A stretch of DNA of 13,699 nucleotides from Bacilli bacterium (GCA_016295795.1 JAEDKN010000026.1:1-13699); one strand, 5' to 3'. Positions 1 to 7,783 are shown, numbered from the stretch's first letter. Numbers and translations are program-made. Notes: generated by a model from the sequence alone, not told the origin.

Positions 1-2
1 TA

Positions 3-74
3 AGACAAAGAGAAGTAGTACATTTTAATAGATTTAAAGAGTTATATGAATTTTATAAGGAAAAAGGATATTAA
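3..74 (+). CDS. C-terminal end of an unidentified gene (partial)
   Basis: An open frame enters from the left edge and ends with TAA at 72-74. Only 23 residues are visible. They are charged and aromatic (ending ELYEFYKEKGY) and look like a C-terminal helix. A textbook intrinsic terminator overlaps the stop codon, which supports a real gene end on this strand. The fragment is too short to assign a family, and I do not recognise it. Confidence 0.6.
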   Translation, partial: RQREVVHFNRFKELYEFYKEKGY

Positions 75-92
75 ACACTTCGGTGTTTTTTT
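73..92 (+). terminator. Intrinsic terminator with UUCG tetraloop
   Basis: Arms AAACAC (73-78) and GTGTTT (83-88) enclose a TTCG loop closed by a C-G pair, the very stable cUUCGg class. A run of T covers 86-92. It ends the partial gene, and its stem begins inside that gene's stop codon. Confidence 0.85.
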
Positions 93-93
93 C

Positions 94-120
94 TTGATTT
101 TATATAAAAAATATTATAGT
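94..120 (+). promoter_or_regulatory. Possible promoter for the sigma factor gene
   Basis: TTGATT (94-99) and TATAGT (115-120) could be -35 and -10 boxes, but the 15-bp spacer is short. Another -10-like hexamer, TATAAG, lies at 120-125. Since the upstream gene ends in a strong terminator, the sigma gene needs its own promoter in 93-172. This is the best candidate but is weak. Confidence 0.3.
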
Positions 121-172
121 ATAAGTTTGAAGAAGAAAGGAATAGTGTAGTAAAATCTGGGGATGAAATTTT

Positions 173-826
173 ATGAAAGAAGGATTAACTTCATTTGATA
201 TGGGGCGTTTAAAACCTCTTACGGAAGAAGAAATGTCAAATTTATTTAAAAGATACAAAAATGGGGAAGACGTAAGGGAAAAGTTAATATTAGGAAATAT
301 AAGATTAGTTATCAATATTGTATATAATGAATTTGAATATTGTTTGGTTGATTCAGAAGAACTAATTTCGGTTGGAATTTTAGGTCTAATACATAGTGTA
401 GATAATTATGATCCTGATTTAAATATACGATTTAGTTCTTATTCTGTACAGTGCATTAAAGGTAAAATATTAAGGTATTTAAAAAACGAAGGAAAAAGTA
501 TAAATGATATAAGAATATATTCTTATGATGATTCTCTTGACGTTGATTATGATTTTTTCGATGTGCCATCTAATTATTCATTAGAAGAAGATTATGAAAC
601 AAACAAAGAAATTTATAGGATTATGAACTGTTTAGATGAAAGAGAAAGAACTATTTTGACTATGCATTATGGACTTAATGGTACAAAAGCATATTCTCAA
701 AAAGAAATAAGTGAGTACCTTGGCCTTTCTACAACGCGTGTTAATCAAATAATAAAAATATCTTTAGATAAGCTTAATCGTGGGTTTAATGGAGAACCTG
801 TAAAGAAAAAAGTGAAATATAAGTAA
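173..826 (+). CDS. Sigma-70 family RNA polymerase sigma factor, regions 2 and 4 only
   Basis: A 217-aa sigma factor that would direct RNA polymerase to a subset of promoters. Region 2 spans about residues 35-108; the GNIRLV segment and the FSSYSVQCIKGKILRYL segment resemble group 3 (SigB/SigF/SigG-type) factors. Region 4 spans about 148-203, with a helix-turn-helix near 174-196 (SQKEISEYLGLSTTRVNQI). The join at residues 109-147 is acidic and too short for a normal region 3, so the protein is smaller than the roughly 250 aa of SigF/SigG. The start is fixed by an in-frame TGA at 164-166; GGGG at 159-162 is a modest ribosome site. The metallo-beta-lactamase gene follows after 15 bp, so they are probably cotranscribed. 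I see no anti-sigma gene. The regulon is unknown. Confidence 0.9.
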   Translation: MKEGLTSFDMGRLKPLTEEEMSNLFKRYKNGEDVREKLILGNIRLVINIVYNEFEYCLVDSEELISVGILGLIHSVDNYDPDLNIRFSSYSVQCIKGKILRYLKNEGKSINDIRIYSYDDSLDVDYDFFDVPSNYSLEEDYETNKEIYRIMNCLDERERTILTMHYGLNGTKAYSQKEISEYLGLSTTRVNQIIKISLDKLNRGFNGEPVKKKVKYK

Positions 827-841
827 TAAGCGGAGGATGAT

Positions 842-1558
842 ATGAAGTTAGAAGTTGTTGGCTCAGGTTCTATATTTTCTAGTCAAAATAGTGCAAGTTA
901 TCTTATTGATGATAAGATTTTGATTGATATCCCAAATGGCTGTTGTAAAGCCTTAAAAAGGATGAAAAAAGATATAATAGATATAGAATATATATTTATA
1001 ACACATTTTCATGGAGATCATTATTTTGATTTGCCATTTCTTCTATCAGAAAAATATGTCAGAGGTAATAGAAAAATTACTTTGGTTGGAAATAAAGAAT
1101 TAAAGAAAAAAGTAAAGGCTATAATGAAACTGGCTTTTCCAAGTTCTTATAAGAAATATTTAAAAGGATTAGATATTAAATATATTAATAATCGAAATAA
1201 GATAAATGCAAAAGATATTGAAGTAACTAGTGTTGAAGTTTTACATGGAAGAATGAATTATGCACATGGATATATATTTAATCAAAAAGGCAATGTAATA
1301 GGATTTACAGGAGATAGTTGTTTATGTGAAGGAGTAGAACAAATAATTAAAGAAAGTAACATAGTTTTTATTGATACTACTTTAGAAACAGGGGATAGTT
1401 CACATATGGGAATAGATAATGTTGTGGTCCTAGCTAAAAAATATAGTAATATAAATTTTGTTACTACTCATACTAAAGAATTAATAAATGAAAAATTAAA
1501 GACAATAAAACAAAAAAATTTAATTGTTGGATATGATGGAATGCAGATTTCAAAATAA
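842..1558 (+). CDS. RNase Z-like metallo-beta-lactamase-fold hydrolase
   Basis: A 238-aa metal-dependent hydrolase. The HxHxDH motif (H55, H57, D59, H60 in THFHGDH) binds two metals. Further candidate ligands are H135, D158 in FTGDS, and H210 in VTTHT. SSHMG (H188) lies where RNase Z and its relatives carry a conserved histidine. The layout best matches the RNase Z/PhnP-like branch. At 238 aa it is shorter than the roughly 310 aa of classical RNase Z, and I see no clear tRNA-binding exosite arm, so tRNA 3' processing is possible but unproven; a small-molecule phosphodiesterase is the alternative. GGAGG at 832-836 is well spaced from the ATG. It is probably in an operon with the sigma gene. 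Confidence 0.85.
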   Translation: MKLEVVGSGSIFSSQNSASYLIDDKILIDIPNGCCKALKRMKKDIIDIEYIFITHFHGDHYFDLPFLLSEKYVRGNRKITLVGNKELKKKVKAIMKLAFPSSYKKYLKGLDIKYINNRNKINAKDIEVTSVEVLHGRMNYAHGYIFNQKGNVIGFTGDSCLCEGVEQIIKESNIVFIDTTLETGDSSHMGIDNVVVLAKKYSNINFVTTHTKELINEKLKTIKQKNLIVGYDGMQISK

Positions 1559-1573
1559 TGAAACTGCATTTTT
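1541..1573 (+). terminator. Intrinsic terminator enclosing the hydrolase stop codon
   Basis: ATGCAG (1541-1546), a bulged A, and TTTC (1548-1551) pair with GAAA (1560-1563) and CTGCAT (1564-1569), followed by T1569-1573. The TAA stop (1556-1558) lies in the loop. A competing hairpin, ATGAAACT (1558-1565) with AGTTTCAT (1574-1581), uses the descending arm and precedes another T-rich stretch, so it could act as a backup or alternative fold. Confidence 0.75.
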
Positions 1574-1597
1574 AGTTTCATAGTTTCTTATTTTTCG

Positions 1598-1626
1598 TTG
1601 ACATTGTATGAAAAAAATTTTACAAT
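1598..1626 (+). promoter_or_regulatory. Strong housekeeping-sigma promoter for rny
   Basis: TTGACA (1598-1603), a 17-bp spacer and TACAAT (1621-1626) make a near-consensus promoter. Transcription should start near 1633 and give a leader of about 54 nt. Ribosome site GGAGGT (1675-1680) lies 6 bp before the rny ATG. Confidence 0.85.
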
Positions 1627-1686
1627 AAATATAGATGTTAAGATTTTAAGATGTTATTAACATAAATAGAAAATGGAGGTGCGTTT

Positions 1687-3237
1687 ATGGAAATATTAAT
1701 CTCCATTTTGTTAGTCGTAATTGGATTATCAACAGGTATTGCTGCAAGCATTATATCGAATAATATGAAAGAAAATAATGCTAATAAAAAAGCAGATGAC
1801 ATAATAGAAAAAGCAAAAAAAGAAGCAGAGAAAACAAAAAGGGATTCTTTATTTGAAGCAAAAGAAGAAGCTCATAAATTAAAATTGGAAGTAGACAAAG
1901 AAATTAAAGAAAAGAAACAAGAGTTGAAACAATCAGAAGAGCGTCTTATTCAACGTGAAAATAGTATTGATAAACGTGATGAATTGTTTCAAAAAAGAGA
2001 AATTTCTCTTGATGAGAGAGAATTAAAACTAACAGAAAAGCAAAAAAATATCCAAGACGAACAAGCAAAAGTGGAAGAAATAAAAAAGGAACAATTGGAA
2101 TTATTAACACAAATATCAGGTTTTAGCAAAGAAAAGGCTAAAGATTTGGTAATGAAAAAAGTAGAAGAACAGATGTCTAAAGAGATAACTGCTTATATTA
2201 AGGAACGAGAGAATGAGGCTAAATTAGAGTCAGATAAAATAGCTAAGAATTTGCTAGTTACATCTATGCAAAGATATGCAGCAGATTTATCTAATGAACA
2301 AACAGTAACAGTTGTTAGTTTACCTAATGATGAAATTAAAGGAAGAATAATTGGGCGCGAAGGTAGGAATATACGAACAATTGAAGCTATTACAGGTGTA
2401 GATTTGATAATAGATGATACGCCAGAAGCTGTGGTTTTATCAAGTTTCGATCCATTGCGTCGTGAAATTGCAAGAGTTACTTTGGAAAACCTGCTTAAAG
2501 ACGGAAGAATTCATCCTACTAGAATTGAAGAATTATATGATAAAGTTAGCAAAGAAATGAAAAGCAAAATAGTAGAATATGGTAACGATGCATTATTTGA
2601 AGTAGGAATTACTAAAATGGATCCTGAACTTGTTGAAATTTTAGGTAAACTACATTTTAGAACTAGTTATGGACAGAATGCATTAGAACATTCTAAAGAG
2701 GTTGCACACTTAACTGGAATATTGGCGGGCGAATTGGGAGAAAATGTTACTTTAGCTAAGCGTGCCGGACTTTTACATGATATTGGTAAAGCAATTGACC
2801 ATGAAATTGAAGGAAGTCATGTTCAAATTGGTGTTGATATAGCAAAAAAATATAAAGAGAGTGAAGAAGTAATAAATGCTATTGCTTCACATCATGGGGA
2901 TACTGAACCACAGAATATTATTTCTGTTTTAGTAGCCATAGCTGATGCATTGTCTGCATCTCGTCCGGGAGCTAGAAATGATTCATTGGAGAATTATTTA
3001 AAGAGACTTGAACAATTAGAGAACATTGCAAATGAGATGGAAGGTGTTGAAAAGACTTATGCAGTTCAGGCTGGTAGAGAGTTAAGAGTAATTGTAAAAC
3101 CTGAAGAAGTTGACGATTTAACGTCTCATAAAATAGCAAGAGATATAAAGGATAAGATAGAATCTACAATGCAGTATCCAGGTACTATTAAGGTAACTGT
3201 TATTAGAGAAACAAGGGCAACCGAAGAAGCGAAATAG
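1687..3237 (+). CDS. rny: Ribonuclease Y, membrane-anchored endoribonuclease
   Basis: RNase Y starts mRNA decay and matures some transcripts from the inner face of the membrane. All family domains are present over 516 aa (B. subtilis form about 520): a membrane segment at residues 3-24, a long charged coiled coil to about 195, a KH RNA-binding domain near 205-270 carrying GRIIGREGRNIR, and an HD metallohydrolase domain with catalytic H364-D365 in LLHDIGKA and a second histidine pair in SHHGD. Its own strong promoter and a GGAGGT site precede it, and a cohesin-like gene follows after 8 bp. In Bacilli rny often sits beside recA or ymdB; neither is here. Confidence 0.98.
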   Translation: MEILISILLVVIGLSTGIAASIISNNMKENNANKKADDIIEKAKKEAEKTKRDSLFEAKEEAHKLKLEVDKEIKEKKQELKQSEERLIQRENSIDKRDELFQKREISLDERELKLTEKQKNIQDEQAKVEEIKKEQLELLTQISGFSKEKAKDLVMKKVEEQMSKEITAYIKERENEAKLESDKIAKNLLVTSMQRYAADLSNEQTVTVVSLPNDEIKGRIIGREGRNIRTIEAITGVDLIIDDTPEAVVLSSFDPLRREIARVTLENLLKDGRIHPTRIEELYDKVSKEMKSKIVEYGNDALFEVGITKMDPELVEILGKLHFRTSYGQNALEHSKEVAHLTGILAGELGENVTLAKRAGLLHDIGKAIDHEIEGSHVQIGVDIAKKYKESEEVINAIASHHGDTEPQNIISVLVAIADALSASRPGARNDSLENYLKRLEQLENIANEMEGVEKTYAVQAGRELRVIVKPEEVDDLTSHKIARDIKDKIESTMQYPGTIKVTVIRETRATEEAK

Positions 3238-3245
3238 AGGTAATT

Positions 3246-3875
3246 ATGAAGAAGTTATTTGTATTTGCTATTACAATTTTTATGTTACTGCCAATGAGTG
3301 TTAATGCAGAAAAAGTGTATACAAAGATAACTGGTAATGAAAAAATTAGACCGGGAGAGAATATTGTATATACGGTTATTTTGGATAGAGACCTTACTAA
3401 ATATGAAGCGGAAATTACATATGATAGAAATGTACTTAATTTAGTAAGTGTAGAAGAGGTTAAAATAGATACTGCAGAAAGAAGTTTTAATGTTGAAAAA
3501 TCGAATCCTATAAAAGTATCTGTAGATAGTAGTTCTCCTACTCTGATAATTTATACAGTAGTATTTAATGCCAAAAATAATATTAATGTTCAAAAAACCG
3601 AGATAAATGTAAAAATATTAACTGCAATAAATGGAAATGAGTCATTTAATTCCGATACAGCATATTTTAATATGAATTTTATAGAAGAAGATTCATTGTT
3701 TGTAGAAGAGGATAATACTGATAAAGATTATATTACTAAGACATTAAATGATGTGAAAAATATTTTAAAAGATTATGGTAATTTCATTATGTATATTTCT
3801 TTATTATTAAATGTAATATTAATAATAGTCCTTATTACTAATATTAGAAGAAAAAGAGTAGATTATGATTTTTAA
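3246..3875 (+). CDS. Membrane-anchored cohesin-like surface protein (209 aa)
   Basis: An exported, membrane-tethered protein with one cohesin-like beta-sandwich. A signal peptide covers residues 1-21 (cut after VNA). The domain at about 22-145 shows the cohesin-type pattern: PGENIVYTVIL, then the YDRNVLNLVS strand. An acidic stretch (147-160) precedes a membrane helix at about 180-200 and an RRKR stop-transfer patch, so the domain faces outward. Spacing of 8 bp and an AGAGG site overlapping the rny stop indicate cotranslation from the rny transcript. In cellulosomes this fold binds dockerins, but many Bacillota cohesin-like proteins have no known partner. A dockerin protein is encoded at 9112-11127; an interaction is inference. 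Confidence 0.75.
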   Translation: MKKLFVFAITIFMLLPMSVNAEKVYTKITGNEKIRPGENIVYTVILDRDLTKYEAEITYDRNVLNLVSVEEVKIDTAERSFNVEKSNPIKVSVDSSSPTLIIYTVVFNAKNNINVQKTEINVKILTAINGNESFNSDTAYFNMNFIEEDSLFVEEDNTDKDYITKTLNDVKNILKDYGNFIMYISLLLNVILIIVLITNIRRKRVDYDF

Positions 3876-3905
3876 AAAGAGTTCATCTTATTGATGAACT
3901 CTTTT
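3875..3905. terminator. Bidirectional terminator between convergent genes
   Basis: A perfect 13-bp stem pairs AAAAGAGTTCATC (3875-3887) with GATGAACTCTTTT (3893-3905) around the 5-nt loop TTATT. T-runs on both strands serve the cohesin-like gene (plus) and rnj (minus). The rnj stop codon (3888-3890) is in the loop, and the plus-strand stop (3873-3875) touches the stem. Confidence 0.9.
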
Positions 3906-5567
3906 AACGTCTAAAATTATAGGTAAAATAATTGGTTTTCTTCCAGTTGTTTCATAAACATAACTAAATAGATCTGAAGTTATTTGATTTTTGATATCGT
4001 TAAAATTGCTAGTAGGATCAGCTAATTTTTCGTTTATAGCATTAGCGGCAATAGATTCTAGTTTTCTTATTACTGCTTCATTTTCATTTATTAAGATAAA
4101 TCCTCTTGTAGTTATATTTGGTTTTATTAACAGTTCTCTTTTTTTGATATCAATATTAGCTATAACTACTAAGATTCCATCACTAGCCATTATTTTTCTA
4201 TCTCGTAATACAGCTCCATTTATTTCTCCTAATCTGTTACCGTCTACATATATATCGTTGGCTACTATAGGAGATGATAGTGTAATTACGTGATTCTTTA
4301 ATGATAATACGTCTCCGTTTTTTAACACAAATGTGTTTTCTTTTGGAATACCACATTCTATTCCGATATTAGCATGATTTTTAAGCATTCTATAATCACC
4401 ATGAAAAGGCATTAAATATTTAGGCATTAATAATCTTATCATTAACTTTAATTCTTCTATATTAGCATGACCTGATGTATGGATATCACTAAAAGATGTG
4501 TTTGTGAATACCTTAACACCCTGTAAATAAAGTTTGTTTATCGTGCGACCTATAGATAGTGCGTTTCCAGGAATTGGTGAAGAAGAGAAAACTACTATAT
4601 CGTCAGGTCTTAATTTTATTTGTTTGTGTGCACCATCAGCAATTCTAGATAATGCAGCAAGAGGTTCTCCTTGAGAACCAGTACAAAGAATAGTAACTTC
4701 TCCAGGCTTTAAATCATTTGCTTCTTCAGGAGTAATTATAATATCTTTATGATTTATATATCCTCCTTTTAGGGAAATTTCAATATTATTTTCCATGCTT
4801 CTACCAAATACGCAGATTTTTCTATTATGTTTATAACAAGTCTCTACTATATGCTTTAGACGATATATATTTGATGCAAAAGTAGCAATAATAATACGTC
4901 TAGTTTTATATTTTTCAAATATACCATTTAAGGCATTGTCTACTTTTGATTCACTAACTGACATGCCTTCGTTTAGGGCGTTAGTGGAATCGCTTATTAA
5001 TAAATCTACTCCTTTTTTTCCTAATTCTGCCATTTTATGAATATCTGCCATAGGACCGATAGGAGTTAAATCAAATTTAAAATCTCCTGTGGTAACTATG
5101 CAACCATCCGGTGTAGAAATAGAAATTCCATGAGAATCAGGAATAGAGTGGGTGGTTCTAAAAAATTCAACTTCAATTTTATTAAATTTTAATTTAGTTT
5201 CATCGGTATATGCATATAAATTATCATATCTTATGTTTTTATCTTGTAACTTTAACGCTATTAACTCTTTAGCTTGATTAGGTGCATAAATAGCAGGAAT
5301 GTTTACCGATTGTAATAGAAAAGGAATTCCTCCTATATGATCTTCATGTCCATGAGTTATAAGTAAAGCTTTAATTTTATCCTGATTTTGTTTAAGAAAT
5401 GTAAAATCAGGAAGAATATAATCTATTCCTAGAAGACCGCCTTCTGGGAAACAGATACCCGCATCAATAATAACAATAGCATTTTCATGCATTACACAAT
5501 ACATGTTTTTTCCGACTTCACCTAAACCACCTAAAACTATAATTTTAGTTTCAGAGTTTGGTTTCAT
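3888..5567 (-). CDS. rnj: Ribonuclease J, 5'-3' exo- and endoribonuclease
   Basis: RNase J degrades RNA from its 5' end and also cuts internally; with RNase Y it is a main RNA-decay enzyme of Gram-positives. The 559-aa length matches the family (about 555). The metallo-beta-lactamase part carries H72, H74, D76, H77 in THGHEDH, H140 in TTHSIPDSHG, D162 in TTGDFKFD, and H389 in PFHGDY. The beta-CASP region includes the 3'-end pocket motif HTSGHA (363-368), and the C-terminal domain ends in VKRVHQ. Only one copy is visible, so J1 versus J2 cannot be assigned. It has its own promoter, a GAAAGGAG ribosome site at 5579-5586, and a terminator formed partly by its last codons. Confidence 0.97.
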   Translation of the reverse strand: MKPNSETKIIVLGGLGEVGKNMYCVMHENAIVIIDAGICFPEGGLLGIDYILPDFTFLKQNQDKIKALLITHGHEDHIGGIPFLLQSVNIPAIYAPNQAKELIALKLQDKNIRYDNLYAYTDETKLKFNKIEVEFFRTTHSIPDSHGISISTPDGCIVTTGDFKFDLTPIGPMADIHKMAELGKKGVDLLISDSTNALNEGMSVSESKVDNALNGIFEKYKTRRIIIATFASNIYRLKHIVETCYKHNRKICVFGRSMENNIEISLKGGYINHKDIIITPEEANDLKPGEVTILCTGSQGEPLAALSRIADGAHKQIKLRPDDIVVFSSSPIPGNALSIGRTINKLYLQGVKVFTNTSFSDIHTSGHANIEELKLMIRLLMPKYLMPFHGDYRMLKNHANIGIECGIPKENTFVLKNGDVLSLKNHVITLSSPIVANDIYVDGNRLGEINGAVLRDRKIMASDGILVVIANIDIKKRELLIKPNITTRGFILINENEAVIRKLESIAANAINEKLADPTSNFNDIKNQITSDLFSYVYETTGRKPIILPIILDVKRVHQ

Positions 5568-5610
5568 ATTAATTTTTTCTCCTTTCTTTCTTTAAAGAAC
5601 TGACTAGCAA

Positions 5611-5639
5611 ATTATACTACAAATATTGATTTTTGTCCA
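5611..5639 (-). promoter_or_regulatory. Strong promoter for rnj
   Basis: On the minus strand, TGGACA (5634-5639), a 17-bp spacer and TATAAT (5611-5616) give a near-consensus promoter. Transcription would start near 5604, about 37 nt before the ATG. It lies downstream of the terminator of the LCP gene, so rnj is independently transcribed. Confidence 0.85.
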
Positions 5640-5655
5640 TACCTTAAGATAACGA

Positions 5656-5678
5656 AAAAAAGGACCTAGTCCTTTTTT
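5656..5678 (-). terminator. Intrinsic terminator of the LCP gene
   Basis: AAAAAAGGAC (5656-5665) and GTCCTTTTTT (5669-5678) form a 10-bp stem around the 3-nt loop CTA. That loop is exactly the LCP gene's stop codon (TAG on the minus strand, 5666-5668). The A/T flanks make it potentially active in both directions. Confidence 0.85.
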
Positions 5679-7726
5679 ACTATAGTTAAAATAATAGAAT
5701 TACCATTTAAATCTTTTATATGCGTTCCCTTATCTATAGATTGATTTATAATTTGATCATCTTCTCCGCCTTCAGAGGCTTCTATATATGTTATAACAAT
5801 ATTGTTTGAAAATTTGTTTTTCCATGTTGTTATTTGAGATTTTGTCATAGATGTAAAATCCGGTAATAAACAAGTCGTGTTATTTAGGTTTTCACTAGAT
5901 TCACAATCTATCTTTGAAGTTGTAGTATTAGTAGTATTACTTGATACTACAGCTATATCAACGGTCATTGTCTTGTTTGGTATTTTATCTATTCTTTTTC
6001 TAAAAGGGTATTCTTGAGCAATTATTTGTCCATTATAATATCCTTTTCCGGTTTTTGCAACCTCATTAAATTTAATAGTTACTCCGTATTTGCTCGCCCA
6101 AGCAAGTGCTTGAGATTTGGTATATTTTGTTAAATCAGGAACCAAGTCATAGGTAGTATAAACTTTATATGGTCCTTTTCCAATTATCTTTTTTGCATAT
6201 GTATCATTTATAGAATAATCAAACTCTGTAATCATCTCATAATCTTCTAACTCAAGATTGATTTTCATTTCTTTAACAACATCTTCAACACTTTGCTTAT
6301 TTAATATGTAATTCCACAAATTTAGTTTAGTGCTTTCATCATATATTGTCTGACCTGTACCAGCCAAATATAATTGTTCTAGTGTAATCAAATCATCTGA
6401 TCCATTTGCTTGTGTTAAAATATTTTTACCAACCTCATAGAAAGATAATATAGTTTCAGTAGACATATTTGTATCTATATTATTAGATATAACATCTAAT
6501 ATTTTATATACTTCACTAGTACTATTTATTTTTTTTGCACTATTTAGTATTCCTTGTAGAACTTTTTGTTGATTTAATCCACGATCTAAGTCACCATTTG
6601 CCAGTTGTTTTCTATTACGTGCGAGTACTAGAGCTTCTTCTCCGTTTAGTGTTTGAATACCTTTTTTAATACACACTTTTCCTTTACGATCACTACTATC
6701 GGTACATAAATCTTTTGGAACCTCTACTGTTATTCCTCCCAAGGCATCTACTAGCGAAACTAATCCTTTGAAGTTTATTTTTGCATAATAATCTATTTCT
6801 ATACCAGTAAAATCTTCTATAGTATCTATAACACAATTTGTACCTTTCCATGCTGCATGTGTGATTTTATTTTCATATTTACCAGCAAAACAAGCTATTG
6901 GAACATAACTATCACGAGGAATACTCAATATAGTAGCATTTAATGTGTTTGGATTAAATGTTACTAACATCAAAGAGTCTCCGTTAAATGAATCTGAGTT
7001 ACCCAATCCATCTTTGCTTGAATCAACACCTATTAATAGCATGGTAAAAGGTTCAGTGATTTTTTTTGTTCCATAGCTTTTTGATGAAGAGGATGCCTTT
7101 TTTGTTTCGGTTTTTAATATTTTAATATCCTCTCCAATATTTTTATATTCATCTATATTTGAAAACATACTTTCGTAATTAGTTGGTAAAAAAGCTGCGT
7201 CACAATCTTTATTATATAAAGCATGAAGTAGATTAGGGTAGTCATCATAATTTTTTATTTCGTTATTATTATCTAGGTTGTATTCTTTGATCATTTCGTT
7301 TGGAATTATATATCCCTCATTTGATGAAGGGTCATTAATAATACAAATATTCTTGTTTTTCATACTATCTATGCTTTTTATATCACTGCTTTCTAATATT
7401 ACTAAACTAGAAGAGTATACCGTTTTATTCGTAGTAATTTTAGAAAGAGAGTTGTATACTTTGTTAACTGAACTTCCAATTAAAACATTAAAAGCTATTA
7501 ATAATAGCATTATTAAGGTTAATGCAAAACCAGTTTTCTTTTTACTAAAAGCTTTTAATAATATAATTAAATTGATAAGAATTATTATGCCTATTAGTAT
7601 ATATCTGATCAACGGTTCAATCGGACCCAATAATAAAATGTTATAAATTATATATATACTAGAAATTAATAAAATTAAGCTTATCACTTTATTAAATTTA
7701 AATTTTTTTCTGACAGTTTTACTCAT
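5666..7726 (-). CDS. LCP-family wall-polymer ligase with substrate-binding-like insert and two PASTA domains
   Basis: A 686-aa LytR-CpsA-Psr protein; such enzymes move lipid-linked polymers onto peptidoglycan outside the membrane. Three membrane helices lie at about 12-33, 37-58 and 67-86. An extracytoplasmic segment at 107-206 resembles half of a type 2 substrate-binding protein (ending DAAFLPTNY). The LCP domain at about 226-398 has the hallmark arginines: SIPRD (R271, D272), ARNRKQ (R370, R372) and GDLDRGLNQQ (R382). Two PASTA-like repeats follow, 527-594 (VPDLTKYTKSQA) and 618-684 (LPDFTSMTKSQI). PASTA repeats are typical of PrkC-type kinases and penicillin-binding proteins. The ATG at 7726 is preferred to one at 7798: it has a CAGGAGGA site, whereas the longer form overlaps the upstream gene's end and terminator. 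Confidence 0.88.
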   Translation of the reverse strand: MSKTVRKKFKFNKVISLILLISSIYIIYNILLLGPIEPLIRYILIGIIILINLIILLKAFSKKKTGFALTLIMLLLIAFNVLIGSSVNKVYNSLSKITTNKTVYSSSLVILESSDIKSIDSMKNKNICIINDPSSNEGYIIPNEMIKEYNLDNNNEIKNYDDYPNLLHALYNKDCDAAFLPTNYESMFSNIDEYKNIGEDIKILKTETKKASSSSKSYGTKKITEPFTMLLIGVDSSKDGLGNSDSFNGDSLMLVTFNPNTLNATILSIPRDSYVPIACFAGKYENKITHAAWKGTNCVIDTIEDFTGIEIDYYAKINFKGLVSLVDALGGITVEVPKDLCTDSSDRKGKVCIKKGIQTLNGEEALVLARNRKQLANGDLDRGLNQQKVLQGILNSAKKINSTSEVYKILDVISNNIDTNMSTETILSFYEVGKNILTQANGSDDLITLEQLYLAGTGQTIYDESTKLNLWNYILNKQSVEDVVKEMKINLELEDYEMITEFDYSINDTYAKKIIGKGPYKVYTTYDLVPDLTKYTKSQALAWASKYGVTIKFNEVAKTGKGYYNGQIIAQEYPFRKRIDKIPNKTMTVDIAVVSSNTTNTTTSKIDCESSENLNNTTCLLPDFTSMTKSQITTWKNKFSNNIVITYIEASEGGEDDQIINQSIDKGTHIKDLNGNSIILTIVKKD

Positions 7727-7730
7727 AAAT

Positions 7731-7738
7731 TCCTCCTG
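7731..7738 (-). promoter_or_regulatory. Ribosome binding site fixing the LCP gene start
   Basis: Minus-strand CAGGAGGA lies 4 nt before the ATG at 7724-7726. The upstream in-frame ATG at 7796-7798 has no comparable site and would read 24 residues through the terminator of the preceding gene. Confidence 0.85.
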
Positions 7739-7750
7739 TAGATAACTTTT

Positions 7751-7778
7751 ATTATATCCAAAAAAGTTGCAAAAACAA
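7751..7778 (-). promoter_or_regulatory. Probable LCP gene promoter embedded in a terminator
   Basis: On the minus strand TATAAT (7751-7756) is a perfect -10. TTGTTT (7773-7778), 16 bp upstream, is a fair -35. The -35 and spacer coincide with the terminator hairpin of the preceding gene. Transcription would begin near 7743, just before the ribosome site. Confidence 0.5.
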
Positions 7779-7783
7779 CTTTT
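7760..7783 (-). terminator. Intrinsic terminator of the 439-aa cohesin-like gene
   Basis: On the minus strand AAAAGTTG (7776-7783) pairs with CAACTTTT (7762-7769) around a 6-nt loop, followed by a U-run. The gene's TAA (7782-7784) overlaps the start of the stem. The stem has only three G-C pairs, so termination may be partial and allow some readthrough into the LCP gene. Confidence 0.7.

Noticed and set aside
173..1558. A mollicute code in which TGA means tryptophan
   Set aside because: All long genes run full length without in-frame TGA, tryptophans are TGG, and an LCP protein and a peptidoglycan hydrolase indicate a walled cell.
3991..4293. Plus-strand open frame within rnj
   Set aside because: Antisense shadow of a highly conserved enzyme, with no initiation signal.
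7278..7646. Plus-strand open frame antisense to the LCP gene, rich in Ile/Leu
   Set aside because: It mirrors the membrane-helix region of the LCP protein; no ribosome site or family similarity.
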